Positions 42,689-51,638 of a stretch of 64,000 nt of DNA are shown here, piece after piece; the stretch's first letter is position 1; every line of letters begins with the position of its first letter. The DNA is from Paulinella micropora. Taxonomy: Eukaryota > Cercozoa > Imbricatea > Euglyphida. The stretch spans positions 352,291-416,290 of the forward strand of contig BJOX01000044.1 in assembly GCA_009731375.1 (NCBI GenBank). The letters are read 5' to 3'. The translations under genes were made by a program, and so were the position numbers. The notes below the pieces were generated by a model. It was given only the letters and a program-made list of their open reading frames with translations, did not search any database and had not been told where the DNA came from.

Positions 42689-44995
42689 CTATAGACGCCG
42701 TTTACGCGCGCGGACTCCTTTACCTGGTGGAGGACCTCCAACCAAAGTTAAGTCTAAGGTAGACTGTTCGAGGACGTCCCAAATTTTGTGAGGGATTCCG
42801 CCTTGTGCCAAGTCAAAAGGAATGTCCAGCACCCCTCGTGGTAATGCTTGCATGGTCCACGCGGTATGATCTTTATCTGTGGGAGATATGGTATCATCCC
42901 ATGTCTCAAGTTTCTTGGCGTCTTTATATACTGGAAGGTATTGTCTTACTTTAGGATCTTCCACTGGATCCAGACTCCTCCAGAAATGTAAGACTGGTTG
43001 TATTATTTGTGCCGCAGTCGAAATTCGATTCGATCGCGTATGGCGTTTGTGAGGTACTGCCATGACTCTCGTGAGATATAAATCTGAGAGCGTGTCATCG
43101 GCTACGTGTTGAGCCGCAGGCCTCACCAAGTAAAAAGCGTCTTTGGCCCATGAAATATGTCCAATCGCATCTCCTTCTTTCCAACTGGGGTGAACGAGAG
43201 TGTCATTGCCCGCGCGAGGGTCTTGATCTCCGTCATCGCTCCCCTCTTGATGGACTCCTTGCGAACGTGCCGTCCTTATCGCCTTTCTCGGTCGGTCGTA
43301 GATAAGGTCATTTTGCGCTCTCCTTATTTGCGCCTCCGTGAACTTTCCTTCCGGCACGTTCGACTCCACCCTTTTGCGGGTCTGAGTCCCCGCCGCACTT
43401 TTGCGGTCGGTGGCCCGCTTGTTCTCCAGCTCAGCCTCCTCCTTCTCCGCAATTGGTGCCCTGTAGGCATCCCGTTCCGAGATATCCTCCTGACGGATTG
43501 GTGGGACCTCTTTAAAGTCAGCCTCCATCCGTTTGAGTGCTTGATCAACGGACTCATCTTCAAGTAGGAAGGGATCATACTTAATCAGCCTTCGTACATT
43601 GACTATTTGAGCTTTTCCTCTGCCCCTGATTTTATAATTCAAAGGCCCCATCTGTTCCATGATCTGGTATGGTCCTTTCCAGTGGATGAACAGCTTCGAG
43701 CTGATTCCCTGAGGAACCTGAGGATGGTACAGTAGTACAATATTAATATCCCCTACCTGAAATCTGACTTGATCCAGGTGTGCCTGCCTGACACCTTCAG
43801 CATCAGTCTTCCTGCGCTCCGCCTCCCTATGCGCCTGTACTATTTGCTCCGCCTCCATCTTCGCCCGAAGTCTCACCCCAAACAGCTCATCCTGATCTGC
43901 CCATGAATCTTTTGGGTGCAGCAGTGAGGCTGGGATGGCGGGCTCACGCCCATATACCAATTGGTATGGCGAGACGGAACCTTTTGAACCACCTAACGCT
44001 GTAGAGGGTAGGCAATTCATAGCAAAGGCAAACGAGGATGCTGCCTCCACCCATGCCTTTTGGTTCTCCTTCTTCATACAATACATCTTCAGCGCGGCCT
44101 TGAGGGGTCTATGCACCCGCTCTATCTTGCCGTTCGCTCTGGGGTTATAGGCGGTGACATATTGCCATTTCATGCCGTAATATGCAGATAGCTTGTCGAT
44201 GACTTCATTATTAAAGTCAGAGCCTCGATCTGAGCATATTTTTCTCGGCACCCCAATCTGTGAGATGATCCTGTCAATCAACGCCTTGGCTGTTGTTTCG
44301 CCCGTAACGTCTTTGACTGGGACCACCCATACATAGTTGGTGGCTCTGTCTATGGCCGTTAGAAGGTATCTGTAACCTTCCGTCGTGACCGGGAAAGGTC
44401 CTACATGATCAGTGTGTAAGAACTCGAACATTCCTAAGTGTAAAGGAAAAGTCCCGATCAGGCCAAAATTCGCCTTCAATGGTGTTTTGGATGTCTTGCA
44501 TGGGATGCATGCATTGACCTGTTCATCAATATTCTCCTTCATCTTCTTCCACCAGAATCGTCTCGAAATGAACATATGCGTTCTTTGTCGGCCCGGGTGC
44601 GCCAGTAGTGGGCAGTTATGAGCAGCGACAAAAATGATGTGTCTGAGTTTCTCAGGAACCCAGAGAGTCCATTTGTCTGGTTGTGATGCATAGCGCCCGT
44701 GTTGGCCTTTGTACCACAAGAGACCGTCTCTCCACCCCATCTCCTTCTGTTGCTCCTTAATCTCCTTCGTCATTTTCAGCTCGTTCGGGTTCTTGTATAG
44801 CTGTATTAGCTCTTTGAACTCCGGATCGAGAGCCTGTTGCTGTCTCCATGCAGTGGGTGAGGCTATGTGGATAGTCCCATCCTCTAGCTGCACTCCTATC
44901 CTCTCAGGGTTTTCGTCTAACTCCTCCTTGTTCTCCTGCGGGGGTTCCGCATATGCTTCTTGCTTAATCTCTTCTTGTTTTATCTCCGCCTTCAT
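42689..44995 (-). CDS. Ty3/gypsy integrase polyprotein segment
   Basis: A 768-residue ORF. N-terminal residues 20-110 are a helical linker. The HHCC zinc module follows (HNCPLLAHPGRQRTHM, then CIPCK). The DDE catalytic core shows LHTDHVGPF (first Asp), KICSDRGSDFNNEVI (second Asp) and ANGKIERVHRPLKAALK (Glu). After the core, LFIHWKGPYQIMEQMGPLNY is the GPF/GPY module. A long charged tail, with no clear chromodomain, ends in a basic KGVRARKRRL. The enzyme would insert element cDNA into the genome. No RNase H lies between this ORF and the RT upstream. The ORF is intact, but the element cannot be autonomous. Confidence 0.85.
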   Translation of the reverse strand: MKAEIKQEEIKQEAYAEPPQENKEELDENPERIGVQLEDGTIHIASPTAWRQQQALDPEFKELIQLYKNPNELKMTKEIKEQQKEMGWRDGLLWYKGQHGRYASQPDKWTLWVPEKLRHIIFVAAHNCPLLAHPGRQRTHMFISRRFWWKKMKENIDEQVNACIPCKTSKTPLKANFGLIGTFPLHLGMFEFLHTDHVGPFPVTTEGYRYLLTAIDRATNYVWVVPVKDVTGETTAKALIDRIISQIGVPRKICSDRGSDFNNEVIDKLSAYYGMKWQYVTAYNPRANGKIERVHRPLKAALKMYCMKKENQKAWVEAASSFAFAMNCLPSTALGGSKGSVSPYQLVYGREPAIPASLLHPKDSWADQDELFGVRLRAKMEAEQIVQAHREAERRKTDAEGVRQAHLDQVRFQVGDINIVLLYHPQVPQGISSKLFIHWKGPYQIMEQMGPLNYKIRGRGKAQIVNVRRLIKYDPFLLEDESVDQALKRMEADFKEVPPIRQEDISERDAYRAPIAEKEEAELENKRATDRKSAAGTQTRKRVESNVPEGKFTEAQIRRAQNDLIYDRPRKAIRTARSQGVHQEGSDDGDQDPRAGNDTLVHPSWKEGDAIGHISWAKDAFYLVRPAAQHVADDTLSDLYLTRVMAVPHKRHTRSNRISTAAQIIQPVLHFWRSLDPVEDPKVRQYLPVYKDAKKLETWDDTISPTDKDHTAWTMQALPRGVLDIPFDLAQGGIPHKIWDVLEQSTLDLTLVGGPPPGKGVRARKRRL

Positions 44996-45020
44996 ATTCT
45001 CATATGCTTCATAGGACCAC

Positions 45021-47447
45021 TCAGCATCCTCGCGATAATGTCATCGATGTAACAAATGCGTACTCTCCCGCCTTCTGTCCTCTTCTCTTCATGAAACCTC
45101 CCTCTGTCTGGTCATCATATTTGCTACTCAGCATGCTTTGCATGGCTTTCTGAAAGAGTCCCGGGGCCTGTTTGAGTCCCATCGGAAGTACTTTCCACTG
45201 ATATATCTCCAATCCTACTACAAATGCAGTCAGCCATCTGGACTTTTCATCCAGCGGAAGTTGCCAGAAGCCATTCTTCAGATCAATGACTGAGTATAGC
45301 TTGGCGTTCTGCAATACTCGCCTTCCTTCTTCAAGAGTAGGTAATGGATTTCGTTCCTCCTCTAAAATTTTATTGACGCGGGCATAGTTAACCGTTAAGC
45401 GCCATTCTCCTCCCGGTTTAGGCACCAGTCTCGGTTGGGAAACTATTGGAGATGTCGATCTCTCAATGAAATCCTCATCGAGTAACTGCCGTGCTTGTTC
45501 TTCTGCGATCTTTGCTTCATGTATACTCAGATTTGCCCGTCGTGGCGCCGGTGAAGGCTCAGCACCTGGTATTTTACAAATAACCGCGGTGAAGTCTTCC
45601 GGCTTGACACCTCCCGCTTGAGGGGGGTCAAAAATCATTTTGTTCGCCTTCAATCTCTCTTTCAAAACCTCTTTCTCCTTCTCCGTACCTGCTCCTCCTG
45701 CCAATTTCTGGTCTATCGCCGCCTTAAACTCCTCTGACATTCTCTTTTGATGCTTGAGGGTTGTGCTCTGTCCTCCTCCAAGCCCAACTTTCTTCTGATA
45801 TATCGTCCATTCCCTTTTTTCATATGTGGCAGTGTCTGGTTCGTCGTCCTCCGCCAGACCTACCAACATATCTATTAATCTCGCATATTGCAACGGAGCT
45901 TTTCGGGTGTAGAAACCATCGAAGCATGTGAATGCTTGAGGAATCAATTTCAACTTGTCCTGGTCTCTGAGCTTCCGCTTGTATGCACTGCTCTGCTCAC
46001 GAGTCCCGAGACGACAAGCCACCACTAAGTGTTGCTTCCGTGAGGGCACCGGTATCGGATGATCAATAAGCCGGTCCCGTATCTCCTGCGCCCATATCGC
46101 CTTCTCATTAAACGGGAGTATGACCGTATATGGTTTATTATTTTCAAAAAGAGTGCGCAGGCACTTTTTCACTTCTGTCAGTGAGCGCGGCCACGTAGGC
46201 TCGTCACCCCAGAATTCGGTAATAAAGCTTTTAATATCTTCTGCCGGGATATCAGGGAGTCGTCCCCTTCTCCTCGGTATAAACTCCTGTCTGTCCTTCT
46301 CTTCCACCTTTACGTGAAAGCAATACCCGTTGGTAATATATACATCGGCCCCTGCTCCTTCTTCAAATCTCGCCAACGATGGGCACCTTTTTCCCATGCA
46401 TATAATCTCCTCTTTCCTCTTTTCAATGAGATCGTCTATCGACTTTTTATCCCTTTGTGTAGAGACTGTAGCCGTATAGACCTCCGCCTCTCTGTTGTCT
46501 GACAGGTTTGAACCATCTTTAGACACCGCGTCCGTTGGCATATATGCCTCATATGCGTGTGTAATGGCCACCTGTTTCCCTTCCGATGCTACCCCTAGGT
46601 GTAGGGCCTCGTATGAGTCAATAGCATGGAGAGAGTCGACAGTATATTCTTCTCCTGGCTCTACGCCGTATATGACTCTTTTGGCGGCGCAATCAATCAC
46701 TACGTTCATTGTCGCCAGTTGGTCGTACGACAAAAGAACAGATCCGTGGTATTCGGGGACAACGTACAAGTCCACTCGATATACTCGTCCGGATTTCAAA
46801 TTAAAATTTAAAGTGATGATGCCCGTTATATCCGTCCGACTAGTAACTCCTTTCAAGGTGCCAGATGATTTTTTCATATTAGTTTCTAACCACTCATGGT
46901 GTTTCGTAGTAAATTTCCGGCCGACAATATTAATATTCGCCATAGTATCATTACCAACGTTTATAAAGGTATTTAATGTTTCACAAAAAAGGTTCGTATA
47001 GCATAAAGCGTCTGGCCGGTGACTTTTTAAGGCCAATACAAGGAGCTTGTGTTCTAAAATCTGTATCCTTTTCTCGAGGTTCGCCTCCTCCTCCCTTTCC
47101 GCCGTTTTTGTAATGTCTTTTTGGGTATTGTTCACAGGCGAAGGATGATTGTCCTTGCTTTCTCTGTTTGAGACCGTGAGGAGAGGTTGATGTCCTCCAT
47201 CCTCCTTGTCTATTGTCTGTCTCGGCAAGTTGATAAGATTAACTGCCGGTTCTATTCTTACTTTCTTCGGCTGTGGCTGCGACAGGCCCGCCTGCTTTCT
47301 CTTTGCCAGCGCTTTACTCGCCTGCCTATTAGCAGCATGCACTGTTTGTTGTCGTGATGGGTGTACTGGTATTGTACTACCTTTGAGTTGGTCTGTGGCC
47401 TGCTGTGGGCTCTTAGACTCACTGGTACCCTTGGTTGGGACCTGCAC
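45021..47447 (-). pseudogene. Ty3/gypsy protease-RT segment, truncated at the YIDD motif
   Basis: An 808-residue ORF. Basic N-terminus, then a region of retropepsin-like fold (GRVYRVDLYVVPEYHGSVLL, VVIDCAAKRVIYGVE) in which the catalytic triad is unclear. The RT begins at about residue 640: LLDEDFIERSTSPIVSQPRL, GEWRLTVNYARVNKI, YSVIDLKNGFWQLPLDE (motif A, catalytic Asp), MGLKQAPGLFQKAMQ. The frame ends at 45021. In the neighbouring frame the catalytic YIDDI is present at about 45050-45030, then the sequence jumps to the linker of the integrase ORF. The RT thumb and RNase H, about 1 kb, are missing. Either an internal deletion or an assembly collapse. Confidence 0.8.
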
Positions 47448-47498
47448 AACGGTGTATCGTGCAATGCATGTTGTTCTGTTTTCTCCCTCCTTCTCTAG

Positions 47499-48827
47499 TC
47501 ATTGGACTACCTCAAATCTGTTACCTGAGTCGGCATCAGTGTCGGTAGTGGTTGCGCCTGATGTCGCATAGGCCTGTGGTGCTGAGGAACTCGAGCTTGA
47601 GCTCGAGCCGTCTGCCCAGCCCCCATCTCTGTGGTACGGGCGCTCTGCGCTGCCGTATCCACCTCGGCCAACCCATCTTCCTCCTCCTCTACCTTGAAAT
47701 ACACCTCTTCCTCCTCCTCTTCTCACAAATCCTCTCTCCCCCCCGCGAGTGTATGTGCCTCGTGCGAAAGGGGCTCCTCCTCCTCGATTGATTCCTCTCC
47801 CTCCTCCTCTTCCTCGTGTTCCACCTCTTCCTCTACTTGCGGCTTCTATGGCTGCCGTCTTCTGATCATCTATAGCGAAAAGAGAATTGATCGCGTCAGC
47901 TAGTTCGTGGTCATGGTCCGCGACATCCTGTAATTTCCACCCCTGATCCTTGCGCAGTCGGCGCAGAACGGCGACGGTGTTGGTTTCGTCCGACCGTACG
48001 TTCTTGAGGAGTGTGTTTCGGATGCGGGTGTCCTCGACATCGTGCTTGTACGGGCATGTCTTATTTGTGTGTTTGAAGCATTGTGCCCGTGCCCACCAAC
48101 GAATGCAAGGTGTGTTAGCTTCACGACTGTTCTCTCTTGGTCGCTTTCCTAGAGATCGTTGCTGTGCGGCTTGCGGTTGAGCAGAAGCCGATGCAGAACC
48201 GATCAAGGATGGTGTCTGGCTGTCGAGCCTCTGACAAGCGGTCATTACTTCGGTCCACAACATTTTTGGGCTCACGGCCTTAGTCGTGGCCTCAAAGACG
48301 CTCGTCTCCAAAAAGTTCAAGTGCTTTACCTTGTCGAAGGTTTTGCAGTCTTGCATGAGCAGTGTGAGCTTATTTTTGTTGTAGACGTGCAAAGCACTGA
48401 GGAAATATAGGAGTATGGCTTTGTGGTTATAAAAGAGAGTGTACTGGGTGCCCACATTTGTTAAGACAGATGCAAGCTGAGTGACAGACTGCAACTGCTC
48501 CGATACTAAGTCGAAAATTTCAAACCCAATCAATGTGCCAGTGCACAAGTGTTGGTATCCACTTGCCTTAAAGTATCGAATGAGGGCAGCAATGGCCAGA
48601 GTACAACTCATCTCTGCATGTCCACCTTTCCTTGCTAGCTCCTCCTCTCCTCTGTACTTCTCATAAGTCATACGATCAAAACCAGCTCCAAGGAGGGATC
48701 GATCACAGAGATGTTCTAGGACTTCATACTCCTGCTCCACCTCACACTGGTTTTGCTGGAAGCATCTGTCCATCTCATTGAACTTAGTCATGAGGGTCTT
48801 CTCTGTGTCAGCCTCATTGGGCAGCAT
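47499..48827 (-). CDS. Gag-like protein with CCCH zinc finger and RGG repeats
   Basis: A 442-residue ORF upstream of the protease-RT ORF. The N-terminal 220 residues are helical, as in capsid-type Gag. A CCCH finger follows (C-x8-C-x7-C-x3-H, within CFKHTNKTCPYKHD). Then come RGG and GRGG repeats (RGRGGTRGRGGGRGINRGGG), Ser-rich and acidic tails. It would package element RNA. CCCH in place of the usual CCHC knuckle is unusual for gypsy Gag. It ends 51 bases before the next ORF in the same direction. Confidence 0.65.
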   Translation of the reverse strand: MLPNEADTEKTLMTKFNEMDRCFQQNQCEVEQEYEVLEHLCDRSLLGAGFDRMTYEKYRGEEELARKGGHAEMSCTLAIAALIRYFKASGYQHLCTGTLIGFEIFDLVSEQLQSVTQLASVLTNVGTQYTLFYNHKAILLYFLSALHVYNKNKLTLLMQDCKTFDKVKHLNFLETSVFEATTKAVSPKMLWTEVMTACQRLDSQTPSLIGSASASAQPQAAQQRSLGKRPRENSREANTPCIRWWARAQCFKHTNKTCPYKHDVEDTRIRNTLLKNVRSDETNTVAVLRRLRKDQGWKLQDVADHDHELADAINSLFAIDDQKTAAIEAASRGRGGTRGRGGGRGINRGGGAPFARGTYTRGGERGFVRRGGGRGVFQGRGGGRWVGRGGYGSAERPYHRDGGWADGSSSSSSSSAPQAYATSGATTTDTDADSGNRFEVVQ

Positions 48828-48852
48828 ACAAGAAATAACAACTGTTTGACAG

Positions 48853-49252
48853 GAAAATAAGGAATGTAAATTGCAAATGTTGGACGTATCGGGTAATGAT
48901 ATTGGCCCTGAAGGTGCTGCTGCAATCGCAAATATGCTTAAGGTACCTCTAATGCCTTGCCGATAGCTTTGGCGCCATCGGGTCCGATGTTATTGTTATA
49001 GAGACCGAGGGTCTGCAAAGTGTTGTTCACCTGCATAAGAAATATCAATATTTTTTTATAAATGCTACCTGCGCCGCGGTAGCATTTGTGGGTGTATGTG
49101 AGAGAGACACAGTGAGTGAAAGTATCTCTCTCTCTCTCATGAAAACTTTATGATTGTATAATTCCTAGGTGAACAAGTCTGTGAAGGAATTGAAACTCTG
49201 GAACAACAGCATTGGTCTAGAAGGCGCAAAAGCGATCGCGGCCGCGCTTGAG
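48853..49252 (+). CDS. Two leucine-rich-repeat exons (plus strand)
   Basis: Exon P1 48853-48942 (acceptor GACAG, donor GTACCT) reads LQMLDVSGNDIGPEGAAAIA. Exon P2 49169-49252 (acceptor CCTAG, donor GTACCT) reads VNKSVKELKLWNNSIGLEGA. Each encodes one RNI/NLRC3-type leucine-rich repeat (30 and 28 codons). Both are phase 0, so they join cleanly. The intron contains an antisense LRR exon. Each donor lies in a palindromic GGTACC shared with the antisense exon. Flanking repeats of the protein are not visible before the gap at 49731. Protein-interaction role by family. Confidence 0.75.
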
Positions 49253-49340
49253 GTACCTTTAGTGCTTCTCCAATAGCTTGCGCTCCCGCATCTCCGATGT
49301 TGTTCCATCCCAGATTGATCTCGCGCAGAGTCTTGTTGAC
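48947..49340 (-). CDS. Two leucine-rich-repeat exons (minus strand)
   Basis: Exon M2 49340-49257 (acceptor AAGTAG) reads VNKTLREINLGWNNIGDAGA. Exon M1 49030-48947 (acceptor ATGCAG) reads VNNTLQTLGLYNNNIGPDGA. Both are exactly 84 bases, phase 0, with GTACCT donors. They read towards the Gag-like ORF, so they could be captured host exons in the retroelement leader or an independent LRR gene. They interleave with the plus-strand exons in the order P1, M1, P2, M2, a 316-base unit repeated twice. Confidence 0.75.
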
Positions 49341-49399
49341 CTACTTTCACAATAAGCATGCATTATAAATGCTACCGCTCATTGGCAGTGATAGCAATA

Positions 49400-49730
49400 T
49401 TAGAGCTTAAGACCCCCTCCCCCAATTTTGATTTTAGCTAGGGCTGCCTGCAGCGCCTGCTTTTTCTTCTGGGAGTCAGTCAAGTTAATTACTGTTCCTC
49501 CCCCTTGGGGTCCTCCTCCTGTGGGTCCTCCTCCTGCTTTCTTGGGAGCTGGGTTAGATGTGGTAGGTGGAGCCGTTGGCTGTGGAGCCACCCGTGCTAC
49601 TGCCATTGCCACAGCTATCTTCTCCTTCTGCTCCTTCTCCTCTTTCTGTCTCGTCTCTTCTTCTTTCACCTGTCGTGCTAGATGAGTCACGAACTGTGCA
49701 AGCCCTGTGGCACTAGAGAGGAAGTGTGCC
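49400..49730 (-). CDS. Glycine-rich ORF fragment at a gap edge
   Basis: An open frame from the N gap to a TAA at 49400. It has a charged coiled coil (EEETRQKEEKEQKEK), an Ala/Pro stretch and a Gly-rich segment (KKAGGGPTGGGPQGGG), and ends LAKIKIGGGGLKL. It could be an N-terminal Gag exon or a host protein tail. Not recognised. Confidence 0.35.
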
Positions 49731-50619
49731 NNNNNNNNNNNNNNNNNNNNNNNNNNNNNNNNNNNNNNNNNNNNNNNNNNNNNNNNNNNNNNNNNNNNNN
49801 NNNNNNNNNNNNNNNNNNNNNNNNNNNNNNNNNNNNNNNNNNNNNNNNNNNNNNNNNNNNNNNNNNNNNNNNNNNNNNNNNNNNNNNNNNNNNNNNNNNN
49901 NNNNNNNNNNNNNNNNNNNNNNNNNNNNNNNNNNNNNNNNNNNNNNNNNNNNNNNNNNNNNNNNNNNNNNNNNNNNNNNNNNNNNNNNNNNNNNNNNNNN
50001 NNNNNNNNNNNNNNNNNNNNNNNNNNNNNNNNNNNNNNNNNNNNNNNNNNNNNNNNNNNNNNNNNNNNNNNNNNNNNNNNNNNNNNNNNNNNNNNNNNNN
50101 NNNNNNNNNNNNNNNNNNNNNNNNNNNNNNNNNNNNNNNNNNNNNNNNNNNNNNNNNNNNNNNNNNNNNNNNNNNNNNNNNNNNNNNNNNNNNNNNNNNN
50201 NNNNNNNNNNNNNNNNNNNNNNNNNNNNNNNNNNNNNNNNNNNNNNNNNNNNNNNNNNNNNNNNNNNNNNNNNNNNNNNNNNNNNNNNNNNNNNNNNNNN
50301 NNNNNNNNNNNNNNNNNNNNNNNNNNNNNNNNNNNNNNNNNNNNNNNNNNNNNNNNNNNNNNNNNNNNNNNNNNNNNNNNNNNNNNNNNNNNNNNNNNNN
50401 NNNNNNNNNNNNNNNNNNNNNNNNNNNNNNNNNNNNNNNNNNNNNNNNNNNNNNNNNNNNNNNNNNNNNNNNNNNNNNNNNNNNNNNNNNNNNNNNNNNN
50501 NNNNNNNNNNNNNNNNNNNNNNNNNNNNNNNNNNNNNNNNNNNNNNNNNNNNNNNNNNNNNNNNNNNNNNNNNNNNNNNNNNNNNNNNNNNNNNNNNNNN
50601 NNNNNNNNNNNNNNNNNNN
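49731..50619. other. Assembly gap, 889 N
   Basis: Unsequenced; followed by a run of 15 C. Confidence 0.99.
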
Positions 50620-51442
50620 CCCCCCCCCCCCCCCTGTCGACTCTACATCGGCTGTATACGTATACTCCTCTCTCTCCTCTCCATCTCTATCCTCCCTCTC
50701 TTCTGATTACTGAGTCTCCTGCCCCTCTCCTCCCTCACTAGGACCACAATCAGTTGGTGTCACACCAGCCTGCTTATTCTCGTCTTCCATCTTATGTTAT
50801 GAGAGTCACGTCTGCCTTTTTTTTCTTCTTTTTTTTTCTCTGTTATTCTTATCACTCTATGCAACCTTCTTCTCCTTCTTCCTTTTCTCTGTTGAAGTAG
50901 TTATGGGGCGTCAGGCCCTACACAGAGATAACGATAGTTTGGTCAAAAGAGCTGTTTTATAGAAATCAGTCTGTCGTCGGACAGTGCTTCGATATTTGTC
51001 TTGCTCTTGTGTGAGAGATGTGTAATCTCCTCTGGTTTCTGCAGAGAAAAGGTAAGGAAAATAATTCAGAACAGAGAGTGGGAGTGCTTTGCTCGTTTTT
51101 CCTCTGTCTGTGTGTTTATCTGATGTTTGTTTCGCACTTGTCCTACTTGGCTTTATGCAAGCAGCAAGAGGGAGTGGAGTAGGTGTGGTCTGGTGTCTTG
51201 TAGAAGAGCACACAGAAGCCAAATGTGCACAAGGGCTAAAGGTTATGCCAGCTTGTGACAAATTGATCGCTTGTTTGTAAGTTTTTTCTCTGAGGATGAG
51301 TAGGAGTGTTTGTTTTCGTCTGATGTCTGTGCGACAGATCAGCAAAAAATAAATTTGTGCTTATCTGATGTCTGTATGACAGATCAGAAAAGAAATCAGC
51401 CTTTAGCTATGGACTCCAAATGTACTATCCCCAACGATAGCT
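50620..51442. other. Unique DNA between gap and LTR-like segment
   Basis: Pyrimidine-rich at 50810-50890. The motif TCTGATGTCTGTNNGACAGATCAG occurs twice (51317-51343 and 51362-51387). It could be leader of the minus-strand gypsy element. No gene supported. Confidence 0.4.
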
Positions 51443-51638
51443 CAATGGAAGAGTAAGTCGGTAATATAACCAAACACAGACCTCAAAAAAGAGAATGATG
51501 TCTCGTTATATTAGCTCAGTGACGCAAAGACAAAAAGCCGCCAAAAGACCAGGATCACATTGGCATTTCAGACGTGTCCGGCCAGACGAAATCTATAAAT
51601 AAGTTTTTTACCGGATAATTCGGGGGGTGATGTCCACA
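51443..51638 (-). mobile_element. LTR-like segment, inverted copy
   Basis: On the minus strand this begins TGTGGACATCACCCCCCG and matches 41821-42016 over 196 bases with only a few mismatches. No polypurine tract precedes it, so in minus orientation it fits the outer end of a 5' LTR for the element whose ORFs run leftward from 48.8 kb. Confidence 0.6.

Noticed and set aside
41821-51638. Terminal inverted repeats of a large DNA transposon
   Set aside because: The segment starts TGTGGACA after a polypurine tract and encloses gypsy ORFs, so LTR identity is more likely than DNA-transposon ends.
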